Origin: an uncultured delta proteobacterium
GTDB taxonomy: Bacteria; Myxococcota_A; Polyangia; Polyangiales; Ga0077539
Assembly (NCBI GenBank): GCA_903885885.1
Contig: CAISKJ010000313.1
Span: 1 to 6,421, forward strand
Direction of reading: 5' to 3'
Length of the DNA stretch: 6,421 bases
Of this stretch, positions 6,161-6,421 are shown piece by piece. The notes under the pieces were generated by a model. The model had not been told where the DNA came from. It saw only the letters and a list, made by a program, of their open reading frames with translations, and searched no databases. Each line of letters opens with the position of its first letter. The stretch's first letter is position 1. Position numbers and translations under genes: made by a program.

Positions 6161-6263
6161 GTACCATCGTTCGCGGGAGGGATCACCACGGGAGCGCGAC
6201 CCCCGTCGCAAAAAACTACACCTCCCAACGGGCAGCGCCGCCCTCGCAGGAAACAACGTCGCG

Positions 6264-6293
6264 TTGCCCCGCGCGACGCGCCGTGCGCATGAT
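6264..6293 (+). promoter_or_regulatory. Possible sigma70-type promoter for the right-edge gene
   Basis: TTGCCC (6264-6269) and CATGAT (6288-6293) are separated by 18 nt; each matches 4 of 6 bases of the -35 and -10 consensus. The -10 box ends only 11 nt before the ATG at 6305, so transcription would start at or next to the GTG/ATG start codons, giving a leaderless or nearly leaderless message. This is a weak match in GC-rich DNA. Confidence 0.25.
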
Positions 6294-6304
6294 CCCGCGC
6301 CGTG

Positions 6305-6421
6305 ATGTCGGGCGCTCCCACCCGCGGTGACCACCGCCTCGCGCGCATGCTCCTCGCGGCCTCGCTCGGCGCGTGCCGCCCCGTCGCGCGCGACGCCGCG
6401 CAGCGCACGGGCGACGCCGCC
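6305..6421 (+). CDS. Unidentified protein, N-terminal 39 residues (3' end outside window)
   Basis: An open frame starts at ATG 6305 (or the adjacent in-frame GTG at 6302) and runs to the right edge. Thirty-seven of its 39 codons end in G or C, as in the neighbouring genes, which supports real coding. The start MSGAPTRGDHRLARM is followed by LLAASLGAC (16-24). This could be read as a basic n-region, a short hydrophobic core and a lipobox ending at C24, i.e. a lipoprotein, but the core is only about seven residues and the segment could equally be an amphipathic helix of a soluble protein. No purine-rich ribosome site precedes it. It is divergent from sspB, and the two genes share the 155-bp region between them. 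No family is recognised. Confidence 0.45.
   Translation, partial: MSGAPTRGDHRLARMLLAASLGACRPVARDAAQRTGDAA

Noticed and set aside
6205..6226. Sigma54-like promoter on the minus strand upstream of sspB (GG and GC around the T-run)
   Set aside because: The GG and GC dinucleotides are separated by 11 nt instead of the required 10, and the flanking bases match poorly.

Overview
The window is very GC rich (roughly 70-75% by eye), with G or C at nearly every third codon position. It carries densely packed genes with long antisense shadow frames. The gene content suggests a myxobacterium-like (Myxococcota/Polyangia) chromosome: a bacterial sphingosine-1-phosphate-lyase-like enzyme, an SspB with a long proline-rich linker, TPR proteins and an orphan radical SAM/SPASM enzyme. 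This placement is an inference from composition and gene families, not a database result.

Layout, left to right. (1) Positions 1-389, minus strand: the N-terminal part of an exported TPR protein that runs off the left edge. (2) Positions 477-4134, plus strand: a tight three-gene operon. It holds a PLP-dependent enzyme of the sphingosine-1-phosphate lyase family (477-1952), an M81/MlrC-like metallohydrolase that overlaps it by 4 nt (1949-3481), and a YedJ-like HD-domain phosphohydrolase 14 nt further on (3496-4134). (3) Positions 4164-6149, minus strand, convergent with the operon: a radical SAM/SPASM protein (4164-5381) preceded by the ClpXP adaptor SspB (5505-6149). (4) Positions 6305-6421, plus strand: the first 39 codons of an unidentified protein, divergent from sspB, running off the right edge. 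No stretch over 300 bases lacks a gene. I saw no tRNA, rRNA, CRISPR array, insertion sequence or convincing intrinsic terminator.

How the genes may work together. The operon joins a C-C lyase of phosphorylated amino alcohols, a zinc amidohydrolase-type enzyme and an HD phosphohydrolase. That would fit a small catabolic or salvage route, possibly for a sphingolipid-like or other amide-linked phospho-amine, but the substrate is not shown by the sequence. All three proteins appear to differ from the best-known members of their families at a recognisable position: Asn for the active-site His in the lyase, QETN for HETN in the M81 protein, and HE for HD in the phosphohydrolase. This combination is the most interesting signal in the window. 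It suggests a subfamily-level change of chemistry or substrate rather than a standard S1P lyase operon.
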